This document shows positions 23,251 to 34,600 of a stretch of DNA of 64,000 nt, piece after piece (position 1 is the first letter of the stretch; each line of letters begins with the position of its first letter). The notes under the pieces were generated by a model that did no database searches, was not told the DNA's origin, and was given only the letters and a program-made list of their open reading frames with translations. The position numbers and the translations under genes were made by a program. The DNA is taken from NCBI GenBank assembly GCA_964036665.1, contig OZ038531.1, positions 7,068,168 to 7,132,167 of the forward strand, read 5' to 3'. This DNA is from Gordius sp. MW1. Taxonomy: Eukaryota; Nematomorpha; Gordioida; Gordea; Gordiidae.

Positions 23251-23486
23251 GATTGACCCAAAATTTTTCATAAATGTTTGATTAATTCAAACTAATTATT
23301 TAGCTAATTAAGGACTAAGCCAAAGCAATGCTTGGCCGGGCACAGCTAGTTAAACTATATAATATATAATTACATAATAGAGCATCATATTTTTTCACAT
23401 CTTAAACTCTCTTACAAATTAATTTGTACTAATTATTTTGCTAATTTGGGACTAAGCCCAAGCAAAGCTTGGCCGGGCTTAGCTAG

Positions 23487-24600
23487 TATATTATTAAATT
23501 ATTAACATACAGTAGGTGCCCTCCATACTTAGGTAAATGAACTGTAATTGCCAAATTTTAAACTTTTGAAAAAATCACATTTACTACACTTAGATGTTAT
23601 TCGTAAATGTATCAGGCAATGTAAATGAGGCATATTAAATAAAATACACTATATTTTACTAAAATCTAATGATCAATAAAAAGCCAAGATCTCGCCGAAA
23701 AAATCTCTGTATCGTCTCGTCTCGACATATAAATTTTCGTCTCGATCTCGGGTCAGCTCGGTTTTTCCGCATCAATCTAAACCAGTGTGGGTCGAACAAA
23801 AGTAGAAATAAACATTTTACCTGTCCAACAACGTATTACTAGTTTTGCAAGTACCATATCCGCTCCACAAAAATTGTCATCTTGCAAACTATAACATTTT
23901 GACTTCTTTTGTAATTAGAGAGGGAATTTCTGAAGTGAAAAGATTTCATAACCTAGAAAGCTGTTGGCAGAGAAAGGCAGATCACGTGATGAGAGCTGAA
24001 ATAAATTCGAATATTTATTGTACTAAACACACTTAATAGGATTTTTAATTTTAAACTTTACTGTTTTTCTTTTTAATAAAATCAATTAATAGCCTAATCA
24101 CAATAAACTTATGGTTTATAAAATACTATCCTTTTTTTCATCCCTAATTACTCTACTCCAAACATGGCCAGGTTTATGTCCAAAGGCATTAAAATGATGT
24201 AAAACCCTCAATGTGAATAATATTTTGTATTAATTCTTCAAAAGTGTTCTTTTACATCTAAAAATATTAGATTAAATAAAGAGGAGCTATATTCATATTT
24301 ACCATATTTAAGCAGAAGCAAGTTTTAATATTTTTATAAATTAATCAACTAATCTTTTATAATTAAACAAGAGATGTGAGGAAACAAAATATGATTGGTT
24401 TAAATGTTTTATAGTTTTACGGATGATATTACAATACAATATATGATTAATGTTAATATAAAATTAATAAATTAACATATTTGTTTGAAAATGATACAAG
24501 CAAGATTACACCCGTAGGAACTGATTTTTGCTTGGTTAACTGACATTTCGCTTGATTGATGGCAATAATAATAAGTTTTAAATTTTTTGTAAAAACAATG
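23487..24600. other. AT-rich intergenic DNA, no gene
   Basis: No supportable coding region. A short pyrimidine-purine patch with repeated GTCTCG occurs at 23720-23760. Confidence 0.4.
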
Positions 24601-25352
24601 GCAGAGTTCAATTTACGGGACCGCCCTACCACCCCAAAACTAATGGTTTAGCCGAGAGATATATTAGAACTATTAAGTAAGTTCTATGCGAATAAAAAGT
24701 CGGGGGTTAATGACTCGTTAAACTTACTACAAGTATTTATGAGCATGCGTAGTAGTCAAAACGTGACTACAGGTATAAGCTCGGCTGAGGCGATGTTCAA
24801 TCGCAGGATTCGTACGACGCTGACTAGCTCAGAAGAACGACTCGCGACAAGGGTGAAGAATCGATCTGGAGACGAAAGTACTATAAAAACCGATGGACCC
24901 AAGAAAAATTCTTCGAACCCGATTAGCAGGTGTGGGTACATAATGACACAAGTCCGGGATGGAGGGAAGGACTTGTAGAAGCACGAACAAGTTCGCCTAC
25001 GTATGACGTTAATGTACACGGAAATACAAGAAGGAAACACGGAGATCAGTTACGGGAAAGAACAACAATTGACCAAGGTGCGGTGTCCGAGCGAAACATT
25101 CTAGAACACAAAAGGGTATCCAAACCACCTGATCGATACGATGGAGGGTAACTTTAAAAGGGGGAGTAATATGTATGCAAATACTATCTATCTAATTGGC
25201 ATGACCTTGAGCGTTCGAATTGAAATGCAATGTTATTTGATTGTTAATTGGTTGTAAATTGAATGTCTATTTACGTGTTTTTGTAATTACCATCAATCAC
25301 CTTTTGTTTTGTTTCTTATATGTTACCTAATAAACCAAATACTTTATAAAAA
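24601..25352 (+). mobile_element. Ty3/Gypsy relic: integrase C-terminus plus partial 3' LTR
   Basis: Integrase C-terminal coding remnants (24625-25150) are followed by a polypurine tract AAAAGGGGGAGTAA (25156-25169) and a probable 3' LTR start TGTATGC at 25172. The LTR has an AATAAA at about 25329 and is cut near 25352 where the second RTE family begins. All upstream Gypsy parts are missing. The integrase is unlike that of the intact Gypsy at 46.7 kb, so it is a different lineage. Confidence 0.75.
24625..25151 (+). pseudogene. Gypsy integrase C-terminal fragment
   Basis: 24627-24690 reads GPPYHPKTNGLAERYIRTIK, the block with the third catalytic residue (Glu), then a stop. 24739-24978 continues with GISSAEAMFNRRIRT, the conserved region after the core. 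Another frame (24930-25151) reads VWVHNDTSPGW, then a degenerate GPY/F-like module with YDVNVHGNTRRKHGDQL. Three frames and several stops make it a relic. Confidence 0.8.
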
Positions 25353-28290
25353 GCGTCCCCCTTAAGCGACGCGCGCATTCCTCGCCTGGAATGTGTGGGA
25401 ATTAAACGAAGGCTACCGCTCTCTCAACAAACGGAAGCGGTTAAAGACATTAGTTTGCGTAGGATAAAGTTTGGGTCAGGGAATATTGGTACAATGACTA
25501 GCAAGAGCAGAGAACTGGCAGACGTTCTAAGGAGGAGAAAAATAGATATCGCTTGTATACAAGAGACCAAATGGAAGGGCCAAAAAGCAAAATACATAGG
25601 TGACGGATACAAATTACATTTTTACGGTACAGAAAATCACCGGAATGACGTCGGTATAGTGCTATCGGAAGAATTTCAGCAAACTATCGTCGACGTTAAA
25701 AGAATCAATGACAGAATTATGGCGATACAGCTTTGTTATAAATCTACTACGATAAACGTTATATCAGCACACGCCCCTTAAAGTCAATGCTCTGAGGCGG
25801 AAAAAGAGTGTTTTTGGAAGGAGCTTGAAGATGTTCTATCCCAATTCAGTAAAGAGAGACTAATAATTATTGGAGCGGACCTCAATGGACACGTGGGTAA
25901 ATCAAGGGAAGGATTTGAAAAAAATCACGGTGGTCGGGGTTACGGCCTGAGAAATGAAGGAGGTACGGAAAATCTTGAAGTTGCTCAAGCTTTTGACCTA
26001 GCAATAAATACTTTCTTCAAAAAGATACAGGAACATCTTATAACGTACAAAAGCGGCAGCCGTACCACTCAGATAGATTTCTTTCTAGTCAAAAGAGCGC
26101 ACTAAAGTATGTTTAAAATGTTTAGGAAATACCGAATAAAATATTGGCTGCCAACACAAGCTGTTTGTGATGGACTTTAAAGGGCATTAAAGGGCAAAAG
26201 GTACAAAGAGTAGCGGCTACTATACAATGGAGGAAATTAAAGGATAATATCCAACATTTTCAGGAACAAGTAATTAAACATGCTGAATTTAAGGAAACTA
26301 CTTCATGTGAAGATGAATGGAATGGTATAGCTGCCACAATGCGAAAAGCGGGACGACAAATACTAGATGAAAGCAAGCCTACTAAAAGAATTCTCAAGGA
26401 GACGTGGTGGTGGAATGAAGATGTGCAAAAATGTATCAAGGAAAAGATGAGATTGTACAAAGTTTGGTATAAAAGCAAGAATGGTAATGATAGGCAAGCT
26501 TACCTAGCTAAAAGATCGGCTACAAAATTGTAGCAAAAGCAAAAAGCAAGGTGTACGACGATATAAATGTAAATCTAAACTCAAGGAAAGAGAAAAATTG
26601 ATCTACAAAATCGCAAAGTCAAGGGCCCGAAATTCGAAAGATTACCTAGAATGCCGGCTAATCAAGGGTCAAAAGGGAGAAATACTAACACACGACAGAC
26701 ATATACTACAAAGATGGTACAACTATTATAGCGATTCATCAATTGAAAAGGGGCCTCTAGTCGAAGACATTAAACAGGAAAATACAATAGGAGAATTAAA
26801 CACAACGGACTGGATCACGGAAACGGAAGTCAAAGTTGCTATGGGTAAACTAAAGTCGGGAAAAGTTCTTGGACCGGACAATATACCAATAGAGGGCTTC
26901 AAAGCCTTAGGCAATACTGGTGCACAACTCGCCAACCTTTTCAACAATATCTTGAAACGGGTGTAATGCCTAACGAGTGGAGGGATAGCTACATGATCCC
27001 GATATACAGATGAAAGGGGACATTCAGGATTGCAACATTACAGAGGGATAAAGCTTATGAGTCACACTTTCAAGGTCGGGAAAGATCAAAAAACGGCTTC
27101 GGAGTTTGATCCAAATTTGAGATAATCAATTCGGATTCATGCCGGAGAGGTCTACAGCAGACGCTCTAAACAGTGTTAAAAGATTAATGGAACGCTTTAA
27201 AGAAAGGGAAGAGGATTTGCACATGTGTTTCATTGATCTAGAAAGAGCGTTCGATAAATTTCCTCGTACTTTAGTGTGGAAATGTCTAAAAGAAAACAAC
27301 GTGCCAGAATTATACGTCATAGCATAAAAGATATGTACAAGGGAAATAGAACGTATGTTAGAACAACGGTGGGGACTACAAAGGGCTTTGCCATTAACAC
27401 TGTAGTCCATCGAAATTCAGCTCTTAGTCCCTTCCTTTTCATAAAGATTATGAATATTATTACCAAGGATATGGGCGAGGAAGCTCCTTGGGCAATGATC
27501 TTTGCAGACGATATAATCCTCTGTGCCAAAAGTGAACAAGAGTTGGCTAATACTGTAAATAAATGGGTAAATGCAATAGAAGGTGGTCTCAGGGTAAATC
27601 GAAAGAAAACCGAATACATGAAGACAAGGTTTAAATCGGATGAAAACCAGCTAAATGCATCCCTTACTTTAGGCGAATGGCAACTTACAAGCGTGAAATA
27701 TTTAGGATCAACACTTCAATCGGATGGAATGGATAAAGAAATCCAAGCAAGGATAAATTCCGGATGGCTTAAGTGGAGGGACTTGACAGGCGTTCTGTGT
27801 GACAAAAACATTCCGAGAAGACTAAAAGGCGCACTGTATAAATCCATCATACAGCCAACAGTCCTGTATAGCGCGGAATAATGGGCTATACGTAAAAGAG
27901 AAGAGCAGCGTCTTGCGACCATGGAGAAGAATGCTAAGATGGGTGCTAGGAGAAAGCAAAAAGAAACATAGGCGAAATGAGGAAATAAGAAGAATTCTGG
28001 GTACTACCTCTATTATGACAAAGCTCCTAACAAATAGACTAAGATGGTATGGCCATGTCCAAAAAAGTGACAATAGCTACGTCGGAAAAAAAATCGAGAT
28101 GATATATTTCACAGGAAAACGAAGGAGAGGAAGACCCAAGCTTACCTGGATTCATAAAATACGGCACGATATGAAACACAAGATAAAGAAAGATCTATGT
28201 AAACATAGAAACAAATGGAAACGAATGCTGAAAGGACTGACCACCAGCCTAGGTGACAAAAAGTCATAGAAAGAAGAAGAAGAGGAAAAT
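25353..28290 (+). mobile_element. RTE-clade LINE, second family
   Basis: Begins at GCGTCCCCCTTAAGCGACGC, corresponding to the stretch near 12366 of RTE copy 1, and ends in an AAGAAGAAG tail (28271-28290). Same domain order as the first family, but with substantial protein divergence. No target duplication is evident. The 5' end abuts the broken Gypsy LTR, so it is either inserted there or joined to it by rearrangement. Confidence 0.8.
25395..28268 (+). pseudogene. RTE (family 2) endonuclease-reverse transcriptase, broken
   Basis: Endonuclease: IACIQETKWKGQKAK (25549), VGIVLSEEF (25652), IIGADLNGHVGKS (25868) and QIDFFLVKR (26070). Reverse transcriptase: TWWWNEDVQKCIKEKM (26402), KSGKVLGPDNIP (26853), MCFIDLERAFDK (27224; first catalytic Asp), NSALSPFLF (27415) and FADDIILCAK (27502; catalytic Asp pair). 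C-terminus: NRLRWYGHVQK (28032) and KRRRGRPKLTW (28119). The usual YGSETW is changed to YSAE-stop (27868). Stops at 25779 and 26103 and several frameshifts (26533-26600, near 27000) disable it. Protein sequence differs clearly from copies 1 and 2 of family 1. Confidence 0.85.
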
Positions 28291-28950
28291 ATGAAATACC
28301 CTTATCAAAACCTATTACTATATGGGAACTTTTATGAGATTGGATCATTAAAAGGTTTCATAATATGTATTAAAAGAAGCTAATCAGTTTACTGTAAACA
28401 AAAAAAAAATGTGCAAAAGCCTATTCAGTAATTTAAAAGGACTCATATATCTAACACTTACACTTATTTTTTCAATTTATATAATAGTAAAAAAAGTGTG
28501 AGGTTTGTCTGACGTGAGTCATTTTTTAAGACGGTATTAATAATTTAGGTGAGTTACAATTATTTTATATTGCATTTTAAACTAGTCTTAAAGTATAATG
28601 ATCTAAAACCGGCCATCTATCCTCAAGCCAATATAAATTGTATATTGCGTAGGTCAATAATAACCTATGAGTTTGTTAACAAACACATCGACCACAAATT
28701 TGTGAGCCCCACAATTACCAAATTAATTATTGTTTATAATTTTTGCTGTTGTATTTAGAGACAAAATGATAATTTAGAATGGCTTCGGGACTGTATGTCA
28801 ATTTTACAATACTTTTTAGTTTTAAAATTTGTTTTATGTCAAGCAACCAGTAAGCAAAGCAATTGGTAAGGCTAAAAATACATGTAATTAGCTTATATCA
28901 TGCACCTAACTTAAATACCGGATCGTCCATCCACCTTTTATGGATGCCTA
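28291..28950. other. AT-rich intergenic DNA, no gene
   Basis: Nothing supportable. Short open frames here have no family features. Confidence 0.4.
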
Positions 28951-29100
28951 GTAGAGCTCATCACAAGCCCTTCTAGCCCAACCCGGCATGAGAAAGTTTC
29001 GGGCTCGGCCTGAGCAAAAATAAAATAATTAGGGCTCGGGTGGGTCCTAATGGGTAGCCCAACCTGAGGCCCGAGTCCAGCCCGACCAAAGTAAACTAAC
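28951..29100. repeat. Solo GC-rich hAT-like end (family 3)
   Basis: Starts TAGAGCTCATCACAAGCCC and continues with GGGCTCGG, GGGCTCGGGTGGG and AGCCCAACCTGAGGC blocks. It aligns with the left end of the element at 32079 (CCAACCTGAGGC and TAGGGC..CGGGC blocks) in the same orientation. No partner end or target duplication is found, so it is a fragment. Confidence 0.45.
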
Positions 29101-29221
29101 ATTATATGCATCCTTGCACGTATGTCGTATGTATACCTCTCTTTAAACTATCCCTTTTAATTAATGGTTTTTCAAAACGAACCCATAAATTAAAAGATTA
29201 AATCATGATCGCCGATTTTCC

Positions 29222-29440
29222 CTTCATCTCAATTATGACCCAATGGCCCTCGCCGAGGGGCGCAAATTGACAAAATACAAGGCCTTTTTAAACCCAAATA
29301 TTTTTATCCCCATAGTTTCATCCTGTTACGGCTCTTATGGGAAAATGGCATTGGCCTTTTTTAAAGAAATAGGCAGACGATCTCCTCCTTCTAAATACTC
29401 TCCAGAATTTCTACTAAAACAATCAATGCGATTTTAATCC
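29222..29440 (+). pseudogene. Possible LINE reverse transcriptase C-terminal fragment
   Basis: The frame 29243-29437 reads LAEGRKLTKYKAFLNPNIF and then YGKMALAFFKEIGRR, resembling the C-terminal tail of many LINE RT proteins (GxxGxxaxxFlxeiGrR, followed by FLxQRiSxAiQ). After a frame change a weak match to that last block (SRISTKTINAILI) follows. No RT core is nearby. The assignment rests on pattern memory only. Confidence 0.35.
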
Positions 29441-29910
29441 CAAAATTCAATTTTAAATCCTTTTTGGATCCTTGTCATTCCTTAAAAGAGGAAGATGAAG
29501 ATAAAGATAAATTAGCTACTTAACGCTCCTATTTAATATTTTAATACACTAAATTTGTATTACATTTTACCCTATTATAATTAGCCATATATTAATAAAC
29601 GTTTAATGGGAAAAAACTATAAATTGTACAGCATTTCATAATCGGTGAAACACAACACTGCTTGAGTTGCATATATATATTACAAAAAACTGCCAACTTT
29701 TTTTCAATTGAATGATTAAAAATTTTTACTTCGTTCTGCAATAGCGCGCAATACAATTTAGCTTTGAATAATAGCTTGCATCAAATATTGGGTTTTAAGT
29801 GCTGTTCAATTTATGGGCATCACACACTTATACGTTAATTGGTTTATTACTTTGGTGAGTTCTAAAAGGTTTTGCAAAGGGTATTCAATGTTTATCCAAC
29901 CAAATTCACA

Positions 29911-30766
29911 GGTCTACAAAAAACATCCTGCAATCAGACCCATAATTTTGATAGAGAATCTTGCGCTGAACAATAACCGTTATTACCAGTTTTTTAGATA
30001 AACGAAGTTGAATGTGCCAAAAATGTCCATTTTAATCCTTTTTGAGGCTATGTTGCCACGGCATTTTTAATATTTAGTGAAAAACAGTAATATATTCATG
30101 TATAATAGATTAAAGTTTCATCTATAGGTTCATTAATTTATTTTTTTGGTACACCTCTATATTAAAATTTATTCGCGTTTTTGTTAACCCCTTCCCCTTA
30201 TCAAAAGTCGTCCCACTATGTCTGAAAAACGGAGTATTTTGGAGTCCATACTACACACGCCCACGCTCTGTGTACTAACACATCTCTCTCTCTCTCTATC
30301 CCATTCTCCATCTCTTACACTCCCGCCCCAATATTTATCAAAAATATGGAGGGGGAGTGGAGGAGAAAAAGAGGAGCATTGCTTGTGTGTTGTGTAGTAT
30401 GAACTCAATAAACTCCGTTTTCTAACCAAAATGGGGTAAATTTTAATAAGGAAGGGGTTTACGTAAATGCTAATATTAAATATAGAGGTGAAACAAAAAA
30501 CTTAAGGAGTAGACCTATAGATGAAACTTTAATCTACAGGAATAAATTAATATTTTTCAATAAATTTTAAAAATGTCGTGGAAATATAGTCTCAAAAAGG
30601 TTAAAATGAGCGTCTGAGCATTTTTTGGACCCTCACGCTCGTTTATCAAAAAAAATGTAAGTTTTGGAAAAAAAACTTAAAACTCGAAATTATTCAGCGC
30701 AAAATTCTCTATCCGAATCATTGCTCTGGCTGTGGGATGGATTCACAAAGTCCATATTTGTAGACC
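29911..30766. mobile_element. Foldback element: palindrome of about 856 bp
   Basis: GGTCTAC at 29911 pairs with GTAGACC at 30760-30766. Inner landmarks pair symmetrically: AGATTAAAGTTTCATCTATAG (left, near 30107) with its complement near 30515; CACCTCTATATT with AATATAGAGGTG; AAACGGAGT with ACTCCGTTT. The apex lies at about 30338 (CACTCCC..CCCC-ATATTT-ATCA-AAATAT-GGGGGAGTG). A CT microsatellite (30283-30298) interrupts one arm. Arms of about 425 bp are moderately diverged. No ORF; target duplication unclear. Confidence 0.75.
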
Positions 30767-31924
30767 TTTGATTTAAAAATCAAATAGAATTGATGCTTTC
30801 ATATAACTCTGTCGCCTAACCCATGGTATCTACATAAACCGCGCACAACCTGAGCCTGCACTTCAAATAGTTATAAGAATATATTTAATGAGTTTATAGA
30901 ACTAAATTTTAATTAACTATACATAAAATTTTAAATTTTATTATCGATTTGTTTAAGTATACATATTTTAGGCATTGAAAGGGAAAATATCAGGGTAAAA
31001 ACGGAAATCTGACAATTACATATTTTATTATATTCGTAGGAGTTATATTATTAAAAGCTTAAATCTGATTAACAAATATTGTTGTATCTGTCGAATAATA
31101 TAGATTTAAATCAGGTAAAAAATGTTTTATAAAATAATATTTATATATCGTATTTCTAAGTAAAAGTAAAGAGTTTTGTTATTTAACATCCTAATTCATA
31201 TTTATATTAAAATAATTTAATATCTACATATAATGAAAAAATAATATATATTGTGTTATCAAAACATTTATTTGTTATGAACTTTAATAAAAATAGAAGG
31301 AATTAAACAAATTTAATTATGAGACGAGTGTTTATTAAACGCGATCAAAAATAAAAGCTCATTCAAACCTGTTTGTTTGTACTTACTTTTCGAAGAAATA
31401 GGAGTACAAAAGTTCAAAAGTAGCTGTACTTTTCGAAAAAATTTCAACTATTTTTAAAATTGAAAAACATTTTCCCTAATATAAAAGCTCCCTTATTACA
31501 TTCGCAAACCATTAAATTTTTTAGTTTACATTTTCTCAAAATATAAATGCTTATGATATATTTAATTTCATTATTCCTTTTGACTGCGAACTGTCGTTGC
31601 GATAAACCAAGTATGCATTCTAAAGTTATTTACACGATTATTTTGTAAAAAATTGATATTTACATATCAAAAATTTGCACTTATTTGTTGTAAATTTGAA
31701 TTTCTTATTTAAATATAATGCATGTGACACAAACAATCTACCTTGGACTGGATATCTCCATGATATCTTTCCTAACTATCCGCAAAATACCACGTTAATA
31801 AATTCTAAATATATTTGCTACATTTTATTTACAGTTGATTTACTCTAAATTGATATTCTTTTTGCAAAATAATTACATGCTAGGTATTTTCAAAACTCGT
31901 AAGTAACAATTTTAAGTTAACTTA
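30767..31924. other. AT-rich intergenic DNA, no gene
   Basis: No coding region or repeat structure that I can support. Confidence 0.4.
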
Positions 31925-32078
31925 TTTTCTCTACCTTAAGTATATTCCCACTTAAAAGTTATTTAAAATTAGTAGCCTATATAAAATTGGTTATTATAAT
32001 CATTATTCGGATCTCTATCGTTTAATAAAAATATATTACATAAAGTGGAAAATAAATAAGAGGCTAGTGATTAGAGCC

Positions 32079-32510
32079 TTGCATGAGCCGTCTCAAGGCC
32101 GGCCCTGGCTAGATCCGGCCCGACATCGAGATGGGCCAGGCTCGGGGCAAAAATTAAAATTTAATAGGGCCTCGGGCTCGGGTCGAGCCTTATGGGTCTA
32201 CCCAACCTGAGGCTCGAGCCCGGCCGGGGTCAAAATCTAGCTAAAACATTTTTTAAACTTTTTACTAGTTCCTTTGTTGAGTAAGTTATTTAGAGGAAAC
32301 AAATAATTTTTACGATAAATAAAAGATACGGGTGGGTATTCTGAATACATTTTTTGTAAATTTGCATTTCTAAAAAATCGGCACGGGCTGTGGCTCGGGT
32401 CGGGCCCGAGTAAAAATATAATTTCGGGCTCGGGTGGTGCTCGGGCAAAATAAAATAAAAAGTGTCGAGCTAGGGTCAGGCTTGGGGCGATGAAATTCCA
32501 TTTAGTGGTT
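32079..32510. mobile_element. hAT-like element (family 3) with GC-rich ends
   Basis: Inserted relative to copy A between GGCTAGTGAT and AGG(A)AGGCTAAAG. It starts TAGAGCCTTGCATGAGCC, matching the hAT TAGAG..TGCA end pattern. Arrays of GGCTCGGG and GCCCGG motifs occupy about 32090-32230 and 32380-32490. The right terminus is degraded, and TTAGTAAT is a poor copy of the left flank CTAGTGAT. It shares its left end with the fragment at 28951. Confidence 0.5.
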
Positions 32511-32794
32511 TTATTAGTAATAGGAAGGCTAAAGTTAGCCCCTTCGTTTCAGTTTGTGGTTAGATTTTACCATAGATAAGATGAGATATTAATAAAGTTT
32601 ACAAAAAATTATCGTATTTCAATAAAAGATTATTTTAAAATTGATATTAATCGCTACAATATACGAGCCCATAAAGTGCATAGCAATTAATAAAAATTCT
32701 TAGTTTTAACACCTATAAATTGCCCCCAATAATTTGTAAATTTTTAAAAATTCCACCTTTTTTGTTCAATTTTCTTTACAGCCTTTTCTTTTAC

Positions 32795-33200
32795 TGTTGT
32801 GGTTGTCTCCTACGCAGTCTACCATACCCGTCTTCCCCCCCCCCCCCCCCCGCCTCTCTCTTTCCTCGCTTTGTTACACGTACTAAAGCCAGCTGCGCTG
32901 GCAGGTCATGCGTGGATGAACAAGTTCATCTTGATAATTAATATTGCTTTGTTCACGTTTTATAACTCTTCGCTATTCATTATTATTTTTGCGCTTTTCA
33001 TCATTCTTCCTTTTCGCTTACCTTGGCGCGCTTATGAATTAATACGATCAGATAAATACATGGAAATATACAGTTTTCTAAATTTGAATTAAAAAATTAA
33101 AGGTAAGAAACTGTAAATGATTGGTTTATCTCATAGTTAAATCATGAAGTAAAATAGTAAAATGAATCCTTTTTTGTTTTTTTATTTTATTCTTTTTTCA
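32795..33200 (+). repeat. 5' LTR of the short LTR element
   Basis: 406 bp. Includes a C run (32836-32850) and the shared block CCAGCTGCGCTGGCA, a perfect palindrome core. Confidence 0.85.
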
Positions 33201-34600
33201 GTGGTGTCAGAACAAATATGGATAATTATGTAATAAAGCTTTAAATAAAAAAAGGAAATGGTTTTTATTCATTTAATTCTTTATTGTTGAATTAAATTTA
33301 AGGATATTCTTAAATTTAAATATCATGAGGCAAATATTTTGAGTGTTACTGTAATTTGATTTTTGGGGTAATAAGAAGGGTATGGCAATATTTATAAATC
33401 CGATTAATTAGTTCATAAGTCCCAATAGAATCGCGCGAAGATAAACATTTTTAATAATGCATGTTTTATTCCTTCAAATTTTTTCGCCTTTGCTTTTTTT
33501 CGCATGAGATTCATCTTATATTTATGAATAAGATTGACGCGCATGTGACCGTCAATCGCTATCCGTCATTGTCCGTGATTGATCAGTTGGTATCGGACAG
33601 TGCGATGACGCGGTGGTATTTAACGTTATGCATGAAAGTTGCATGTACAGGGCAGTGTGGTCAATATGTGCTAAAGAATAATTCCTGTGCATAGGGACGG
33701 TATGGCTAAGCCTGAAGGAATTCTCCCGGTACAGAGCAATGCGTGTATGACGAGGTTTCAGATATTAAATTTAGTATTGCATGGGCGCACGTTTAACCCA
33801 GAAGCGAATCGTAGGCTTAATGCCCGTAATGACCTGGTTTTGGCTATATGCCCTATCACCTTTATAGGTTTGATGAGGTCGTGTTTCCTGGGTGGGCAAA
33901 TATTTTTGCTTGGTGCGCATGATGTGATTTATATTTTTGGTTAGTTACCGGAACGTCGCATGTAATCTGATGAGAGGTAATACCATCGTTGTCAGGTCCA
34001 AGGTTACCGTTATGGAAATCATAGCTCCCAGGTGATTATGATAGGCGGAGTTACATTTTATGCGAGATACGGTTGATGACAATTTTTTACATATAGTAAT
34101 GTCGCTGGTGCTATGTCGGCGCCGATAGCTGATGTGTGGTATAGCGACGTCACCAATAATTTAACGGAAATATCTTACTCATTGGTCGAGAGGCTAGCAG
34201 CTTTTATGGAGAAGCGGCCTGAACAACTTAGGGTGGCGAAAATGTTTCTGTCTCGCATGGGGGTAATCAAAAAACTACTGTGGGTTGCGTTAACAAAAAC
34301 AATGGGGTAGAGTATCCTGAACCCAACGACGCTCATATATACTTAGTCAGTCGATAACCATCTAACCTTACAACAACAACCCCCCGCAGCAGGTTCGATG
34401 AGGAAGTGCGATTCAATTTTTACGGTCAATGATGAAATCAAATCGATAAGATCGATCGAAAGACCGAACCAGAATATGATCTAGGAAACGTTCTATACAA
34501 TTCGATAAGTACGCCCGAACAAGAGACAAGTGAATACATAATACAGTCAAAAAAAGAGAGTCAACACTTTGGTCGGAGGAGGTTATCTTGATGGGTAAGG
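33201..34600 (+). other. Internal region of the short LTR element, no recognised domain
   Basis: Less AT-biased than its surroundings. Three consecutive open frames (33461-33694, 33687-33944, 34113-34310) encode 77, 85 and 65 residues. I recognise no gag zinc knuckle, protease, RT or integrase motif in any of them. They could be remains of a gag-like gene or chance frames. A purine-rich GGAGGAGG (34574-34583) lies shortly before the 3' LTR. Confidence 0.4.

Larger units (their letters stand above)
20271..23349 (+). mobile_element. Inner Helitron carrying a decayed helicase
   Basis: The 5' end is A|TCTATATATATAAAAATC at 20271. The 3' end CTAG|T is at 23346-23349 with a hairpin (GCCAAAGC-AAT-GCTTGGC) at 23319-23336, followed by CGGGCACAG. 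About 430 bp at its 5' end match the outer element. It carries the Pif1-type helicase remnant (21200-22480) and two G-run MITE-like insertions (21037-21172, 22917-23250). Total 3079 bp, so internally deleted relative to autonomous Helitrons. Confidence 0.75.
18462..23486 (+). mobile_element. Outer Helitron, split by an inner Helitron
   Basis: The 5' end is A|TCTATATATATATAACTG (TC at 18462). The proposed 3' end at 23483-23486 is CTAG followed by T, preceded by a hairpin (GCCCAAGC-AAA-GCTTGG) at 23456-23472. No terminal inverted repeats and A/T insertion flanks are Helitron hallmarks. The outer element consists of 18462-20270 plus 23350-23486; the inner Helitron lies between. The first about 430 bp closely match the inner element's 5' region (GACCTGCGACAG, CCGCCATCTAGCGGATTAT), so both belong to one family. 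The pairing of 5' and 3' ends is inferred from nesting. Confidence 0.7.

Noticed and set aside
23690-23770. GTCTCG repeats as a regulatory element
   Set aside because: Only a few imperfect copies, no symmetry or neighbouring gene.
32820-32941. Pro-rich small protein over the C run
   Set aside because: Product of a homopolymer in an LTR; not conserved in the other LTR.
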